NCBI GenBank assembly: GCA_012103505.1
Contig: WLWP01000001.1
Span: 1,860,001-1,924,000 of the forward strand
Source: Pseudomonadales bacterium
Lineage (GTDB): Bacteria; Pseudomonadota; Gammaproteobacteria; Pseudomonadales; Azotimanducaceae
Length of the DNA stretch: 64,000 nt
Reading direction: 5' to 3'
Made by a program: the position numbers and the translations under genes. The number at the start of each line of letters is the position of its first letter. The first letter of the stretch is position 1. Below are positions 59,846 to 64,000 of this stretch, in pieces. The notes beneath the pieces were generated by a model. The model did not search any database, was not told where the DNA came from, and saw only the letters and a program-made list of their open reading frames with translations.

Positions 59846-60712
59846 ATGAAGATCGAACCCCTAACCCCGATCATTGGTGCCGAGATCCAAGGCCTCGATG
59901 CAGCCGCGCTTTCCAGTGCAGAATTCGACGCCCTGTTCCAAGCTTTTACGGACCACTCAGTTATCTTCTTAAAAGGACAACGAGCCCTAACCGCTGAAGA
60001 GCATAGTGCCTTTGCCCAGAGATTTGGTCCAATACATGTGCACCCAGCCTCCCGCGGGCGTCCGGCTGATATACCGGGAGCGATGACAATGCGAACGCAC
60101 GAAGAGTCCGAAGTAGCAGCAGGAAATCGGTGGCACTCTGACGTTTCGTGCGATGAGCTGCCGCCCCAGGCGAGTATTCTCCAGCTACACGACTTGCCAG
60201 ACAACGGCGGCGACACATTATTTTCGAGCATGTACGCCGCCTATGACACGCTTTCGGAGCGCATGAAGCGCTACCTCGATGGCATGACGGCCTTTCATTC
60301 TGGTGAGGAGCCTTTTTCTCACTTGTTTAAGTTCCAGCGTCAGGACGGCTCGCAACCTTGGCCCGAAAGCCATCACCCCATTGTGCGTAAACACGCTGAC
60401 AGCGGCAGACCCGCGCTCTTTGTTGACCGTGAATTTACTAAGAGCATCGATGATTTGCCTAAAGATGAGGGCCGTGCACTCCTGCAGTTTCTCTTTAGTC
60501 ACCTAGAACGAGTCGATTTTCAGTGTCGCTTTCGATGGCAGGAGAACGATATTGCGATTTGGGACAACCGATGTGTCCTGCACCACGCTATCTGGGACTA
60601 CTGGCCGCAAGAAAGATCTGGTAGGCGTATGTCCGTCGTTGGTGAACAGCCAGCAGCGTGGAGCTTAGTCGCGGACTGTCACCAACCTGTACCAACCCGG
60701 CTAACGCGATAG
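59846..60712 (+). CDS. TauD/TfdA-type Fe(II)/2-oxoglutarate dioxygenase
   Basis: 288 residues from ATG 59846 (MKIEPLTPIIGAEIQGLD), the standard N-terminus of this family; the frame runs further upstream to 59627 inside the SDR promoter region and is discarded. Iron motif His-x-Asp is WHSDVSCDELPP, the distal His is in DNRCVLHHAIWDYWP and Arg is in GRRMSVVG. HSVIFLKGQRALTAEEHSAFAQRFG is the alpha-helical signature. It likely hydroxylates a small acid. Divergent from the SDR/CoA-transferase operon, and tail to tail with the quinone oxidoreductase. Confidence 0.9.
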   Translation: MKIEPLTPIIGAEIQGLDAAALSSAEFDALFQAFTDHSVIFLKGQRALTAEEHSAFAQRFGPIHVHPASRGRPADIPGAMTMRTHEESEVAAGNRWHSDVSCDELPPQASILQLHDLPDNGGDTLFSSMYAAYDTLSERMKRYLDGMTAFHSGEEPFSHLFKFQRQDGSQPWPESHHPIVRKHADSGRPALFVDREFTKSIDDLPKDEGRALLQFLFSHLERVDFQCRFRWQENDIAIWDNRCVLHHAIWDYWPQERSGRRMSVVGEQPAAWSLVADCHQPVPTRLTR

Positions 60713-60713
60713 A

Positions 60714-61715
60714 TCAGGTCGGAACGAAGACGATTCGGCCTTTGGAGCGTCGCTCCGAAAGGTCAAGTAACGCTTGTGGTAGGTCGCCGAACCCAACCAA
60801 CCGATCCACCAATGGGTTGATCTGACCTGTCGTTAACATGTCATACAACGTGTTGTAACAAGTCCTAAATGGTGTTGGGTCTTTTTGCCGATAGCCACCC
60901 ATGTGAACACCAATGATGCTGTAATTCTTGACCAGCGCATGATTCATTGGGGCGGAAGGTATCGTGCCACTGGCAAATCCTATTATTAGAATTCGACCTT
61001 CCCAAGCAACCAGGCGCCGGGCAACCTCAAAATACTCTCCACCGACCGGGTCATAGATCACGTCCACGCCTCTACCTTCAGTGAGCGCCATCACGCGCTC
61101 ATAAAGGTCCTCACTGGCATAGTCGACGACCTCATCAGCACCCAAAGCAGTGCACGCGGCAGTCTTGTCTGGCCCTCCAGCTGCTGCGATCACCCAACAG
61201 CCATGAACCTTAGCGAGCTCAACTGCCGCAGCACCCACACCACCTGCAGCTGCGAGAACGAGCATGGTCTCGCCAGGCTGCAGATTGCCTCTCAGGTGCA
61301 GGCCAAACCAGGCAGTCCCGTAGGTCACATGCATTGCAACAGCTTTTACAGGGTCAACTTCATCTTGAATTGGGGTGGCTTGCTCAGCCAACAATAACGC
61401 TTCTTCTGCATAACCACCCGCCGACCCAACGGTCGGACCAACCACGCGCTGACCTATCTCGAAACCGCTACCAGTGTCCAAATCAAGGCCGGCCGGGACT
61501 TCGAGCACGCGCCCGACAGACCCCATGCCCGGTGTGAAAGGTGGATCAAGCTTGACTTGATAGCTACCCTGGCATTGCAGGATGTCTGCAAAATTGAGAT
61601 CGGTTGCTTCAACCTCAATTTTGATCATCCCATCTCGCACCGATGGCGAGTCTACCTCCTCAACCTGAAGCTGATCCCATGGATCTCCTAATTTCGGCAT
61701 CCGCCACGCCTTCAT
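60714..61715 (-). CDS. Quinone oxidoreductase/zinc-free MDR family protein
   Basis: 333 residues. Rossmann motif LVLAAAGGVGAAAVELAKVHG and AALGADEVVDYASEDLYERV, as in NADPH:quinone oxidoreductase and enoyl reductases of the MDR superfamily; no structural zinc cluster is seen. The initial part (KAWRMPKLGDPWDQLQVEEVD) matches the family start. It reduces enones or quinones with NADPH. No operon partner; SlyX is divergent by 54 bases. Confidence 0.92.
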   Translation of the reverse strand: MKAWRMPKLGDPWDQLQVEEVDSPSVRDGMIKIEVEATDLNFADILQCQGSYQVKLDPPFTPGMGSVGRVLEVPAGLDLDTGSGFEIGQRVVGPTVGSAGGYAEEALLLAEQATPIQDEVDPVKAVAMHVTYGTAWFGLHLRGNLQPGETMLVLAAAGGVGAAAVELAKVHGCWVIAAAGGPDKTAACTALGADEVVDYASEDLYERVMALTEGRGVDVIYDPVGGEYFEVARRLVAWEGRILIIGFASGTIPSAPMNHALVKNYSIIGVHMGGYRQKDPTPFRTCYNTLYDMLTTGQINPLVDRLVGFGDLPQALLDLSERRSKGRIVFVPT

Positions 61716-61769
61716 CCCTCTCCCTCCATTCGAATTTGGTAAATAGTCACCCCTGGGTTATAAGATGGC

Positions 61770-61976
61770 ATGACTCAGACAGATCAGCAACGCATCGACG
61801 AACTCGAAATCAAAACTTCCTTTCAGGAACAATTGATCGCGGATTTGAATGACGAGCTGATCGCGCATGGAAAGCGTCTTACGGATTTGGAGCAACAGTT
61901 ACAGCAGTTCATAGACCACATGAACTCGCTGCAAGACAAAGCACCTGATACCGACGAGAAGCCGCCACACTATTAG
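61770..61976 (+). CDS. slyX: SlyX family protein
   Basis: 68 residues, the size of SlyX. TDQQRIDELEIKTSFQEQLIADLND and KRLTDLEQQLQQFIDHM form an almost continuous coiled coil, with a Pro-rich end (KPPHY), typical of SlyX, whose role is unknown though widely conserved in Gammaproteobacteria. Small ORF, one base before the GTG of the MATE gene, probably co-transcribed. A good marker for taxonomic class. Confidence 0.93.
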   Translation: MTQTDQQRIDELEIKTSFQEQLIADLNDELIAHGKRLTDLEQQLQQFIDHMNSLQDKAPDTDEKPPHY

Positions 61977-61977
61977 C

Positions 61978-63372
61978 GTGGCGGATGCTCTAAGCCATAC
62001 CTCACCCACTAAACGTGAGGAGACAGCAACTCTCTGGCGCCTCGCGCTACCCCTAATTTTTGCTCAGCTCGCCCAGATGGGAATGGGTGTGGTCGATGCT
62101 GTCATGGCGGGTAACTACAGCTCGACAGATCTCGCCGGTGTAGCACTCGGAGGCAGTGTTTTCTGGCCTGTGATGATGCTCATGATGGGCATGCTCCAAG
62201 CCCTCACCCCAACAATCTCTCAGCTAAATGGCGCTGGACGGGTAAAAGAGATTGGCGAAGTGGTGAGGCAAGGAATTTGGCTCGCGCTCTTTGGCGGCAT
62301 TTGCGCGGCCTTCCTACTCAACAATATTGGCATCGTGTATAGCTGGATGTCTGTCGCGGCTGAACCAGCCGCGATCTCAATCCCCTACTTGCGTATGTGC
62401 AGTTACGGCGTACCAGCACTATTGATCTTCTTTAGTCTCCGTTTCTTAGCGGACGGTACTGGCTTCACCAAACCGGCCCTATATATCAGCGTCAGTGCAC
62501 TGCTCCTCAAAATCCCGCTTAACTACGTATTAATCTATGGAGAATTTGGGTTACCCGAACTTGGCGGCGTGGGCTGTGGGCTCGCACAAGCCATCATCAT
62601 GTGGTGGCAGCTCGCTATGATCACCATCGTTGTGACCCGAAAACGGTTTCGTGCCACCACCTGGATGAGCAAATTTACTTTGCCACAGTGGCGGCATATC
62701 AAACCGCTTTTAGTACTCGGAATTCCGATCGGCGCGACCATTTTTGCGGAGATGGGATTGTTCTCGCTAACAACACTCCTCCTCGGTCGCTTTGGCTCAG
62801 AAGTCGTGTCGTCACACAACATCGCTATGAATCTGAATGGCGTGCTGTTTATGCCAGCCCTCGCGCTCGGCATGGCATCAACGATACGCATTGGCTTCAG
62901 AGTTGGTGCAGGCGAAGTTCTCGAGGCGAGATCAACGGCACTGATTGCGATGCTCTCAACGGTTGCCGTGGGTTTTGCGGGCTCGATCGCCATCTTCTTT
63001 TTCCGCGAGGACATGGTCAGTCTGTACACCGAGGAAGCGTCAGTCATGTCGCTGTCAGCGACCCTTCTCTTGTTTGTCGTTGTCTTCTTGATGTTCGATG
63101 CAGCACAAGCCACAGCAGCTGGTGCATTGCGAGGTTATAAAGATACGAAGACACCGATGTGGATAGCGATATTCAGCTACTGGGGCGTTGGCTTGCCTCT
63201 TGAGTGCATCCTTGGTTTCGGCTGGATCGGTGAGCCTATGGGAGTTTATGGATTTTGGATTGGCTTAGCGAGCGGTGTGGGTACGGCCGCATTGCTGCTG
63301 TCTACCCGTCTATGGCTAACCAGCAACAACACAACGCGCATTACACGCTTGTCACACCTCGCTCCGAACTAG
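61978..63372 (+). CDS. MATE family efflux transporter, NorM-like
   Basis: 464 residues, 12 membrane helices. WRLALPLIFAQLAQMGMGVVDAVMAGNYSSTDLAGVALGG is the MATE start; Asp in VVDAVMAG and NADGT-like RFLADGTGFTKPALYISV follow the NorM pattern for Na+ or H+ coupled multidrug export. Start is GTG 61978, directly after the SlyX stop. Its last base of the stop TAG falls in a CTAG shared with the facing gene. Length is standard. Confidence 0.92.
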   Translation: MADALSHTSPTKREETATLWRLALPLIFAQLAQMGMGVVDAVMAGNYSSTDLAGVALGGSVFWPVMMLMMGMLQALTPTISQLNGAGRVKEIGEVVRQGIWLALFGGICAAFLLNNIGIVYSWMSVAAEPAAISIPYLRMCSYGVPALLIFFSLRFLADGTGFTKPALYISVSALLLKIPLNYVLIYGEFGLPELGGVGCGLAQAIIMWWQLAMITIVVTRKRFRATTWMSKFTLPQWRHIKPLLVLGIPIGATIFAEMGLFSLTTLLLGRFGSEVVSSHNIAMNLNGVLFMPALALGMASTIRIGFRVGAGEVLEARSTALIAMLSTVAVGFAGSIAIFFFREDMVSLYTEEASVMSLSATLLLFVVVFLMFDAAQATAAGALRGYKDTKTPMWIAIFSYWGVGLPLECILGFGWIGEPMGVYGFWIGLASGVGTAALLLSTRLWLTSNNTTRITRLSHLAPN

Positions 63373-64000
63373 GCTTGCTTATCTTCAAACCCTTCGCGCA
63401 ATACGGCGGGAACTTTTCCGACACTCAACAACGACTCGACACAGTCTCGAATCGAGACATCAAGGGCTCGAAACTCAATCGGAACCACAGATTTCATACG
63501 ATCGTTGCGGAGCTCGACATGAGCCCAATAACCTCGCAGCTCCTCTTCGCGGGCTTGTATACGTTCCGGAAAGGGATCTGTCACACCCGGGGTCGCGTGA
63601 CCCAGTTCAGGCAATAACCGATCAATGTCGGCGCAGATATCTTCAACCTTGCGCATGTCGGTTGACCACGCGATATATCGCTCTCCATTCTGAACCGCAA
63701 CACTTTCTAACAAACCAACGTGACAAAACGCATCATCACGCACATCGACCGTCATCCACGGTCGGTACGCACCATTCTGATAGTATTTACCCAACAACAT
63801 CGTTTCGATGTTGTGTTGCCATGGTCCTTTTTCCTTTTGATGGGCACTCTGTATCGGCCCCACGTTATCAGCCGGGCAACAGGTAATCGCATCCCAACCA
63901 CCATGAACTTCAGCCGCATCTGAAAAGACACGCTGCGCAATAACTTTACCCATGGAATAGCCCTGACCGCGCGCAGGGGTTCTCTTTGGATTGGACTCAT
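63369..64000 (-). CDS. Extended SDR (NAD-dependent epimerase-like), 5' end beyond right edge
   Basis: Partial: about 210 residues are visible. The frame runs off the right edge; it reads RGQGYSMGKVIAQRVF in which Tyr-Ser-Met-Gly-Lys is the catalytic YxxxK of extended SDRs. GGWDAITCCPADNVGPIQS is the family's cis-Pro/active pocket, and the C-terminal substrate domain follows (CADIDRLLPELGH). The N-terminal Rossmann domain is outside the window. ATG 63953 is internal, not the start. It probably reduces or epimerises a sugar or flavonoid-like substrate. Its stop shares CTAG with the MATE gene. Confidence 0.75.
   Translation of the reverse strand, partial: ESNPKRTPARGQGYSMGKVIAQRVFSDAAEVHGGWDAITCCPADNVGPIQSAHQKEKGPWQHNIETMLLGKYYQNGAYRPWMTVDVRDDAFCHVGLLESVAVQNGERYIAWSTDMRKVEDICADIDRLLPELGHATPGVTDPFPERIQAREEELRGYWAHVELRNDRMKSVVPIEFRALDVSIRDCVESLLSVGKVPAVLREGFEDKQA

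Noticed and set aside
1-64000. tRNA, rRNA, integrase, transposase or prophage genes
   Set aside because: None recognised in either strand; intergenic gaps are too short for rRNA and no cloverleaf was evident by eye. A tRNAscan run would be decisive.

Overview
The window reads as a compact chromosomal segment of an aerobic, heterotrophic bacterium, most likely a Gammaproteobacterium. The pointers are a YgiQ-type radical SAM protein, SlyX, YaiI, a LexA-type YdjM membrane protein and TonB-domain proteins. This assignment comes from gene content only; no phylogeny was computed. Genes nearly fill both strands and the largest intergenic gap is about 280 bases. No rRNA, tRNA, CRISPR array, phage or insertion sequence was recognised.

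Layout. 1-6489: a Tat-exported amidase (cut by the left edge) faces a catabolic operon of NicX-like dioxygenase, alpha/beta hydrolase, acyl-CoA dehydrogenase, acyl-CoA ligase and SDR; the first two genes carry frame lesions. 6510-11682: MFS transporter, Tat-exported Gfo/Idh/MocA oxidoreductase, secreted protein of unknown role, membrane-anchored hydrolase. 11687-17344: ECF sigma factor with a two-TM partner, a DUF3500-methyltransferase fusion, YgiQ. 17456-22922: NIPSNAP protein, GNAT-like protein, two phytanoyl-CoA-type dioxygenases, MFS, kinase-fold phosphotransferase. 22969-25446: a small ArsC/Spx-like selenoprotein with an in-frame UGA, a NUDT19-like NUDIX hydrolase, a thiolase. 25553-33886: nitroreductase, broken polysaccharide deacetylase, GNAT, DoxX, YaiI, Baeyer-Villiger monooxygenase, SnoaL, another dioxygenase, SDR, YdjM. 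33898-41030: BlaI/M56-TonB pair behind an unusual octamer repeat, two more Fe/2OG dioxygenases, EthD protein, TonB-domain protein. 41023-50931: M28 peptidase, two membrane proteins, TyrA-like dehydrogenase, CinA, a single-chain acyl-CoA carboxylase, hydrolase. 50928-64000: orphan solute-binding protein, LLM oxidoreductase, GntR-ABC operon, thioesterase, CoA-transferase pair, SDR, TauD-type dioxygenase, quinone oxidoreductase, SlyX, MATE pump, extended SDR (cut by the right edge).

Together the genes suggest a lifestyle built on CoA-linked degradation of diverse small organic acids, terpenoid- or steroid-like ring compounds and lipids: ligases, dehydrogenases, CoA-transferases, a thiolase, a carboxylase, a Baeyer-Villiger enzyme and six Fe(II)/2-oxoglutarate dioxygenases.

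The strongest hidden signal is the selenoprotein at 22969-23310. Its UGA (23269-23271) sits in a UxxC redox motif and is followed at the correct distance by a bacterial SECIS-like hairpin; a standard gene caller would start it after the UGA. Four further genes (1251-2307, 2304-3069, 26188-27065, 39974-41030) each need one indel to read through. Several promoters hold short tandem repeats or palindromes.
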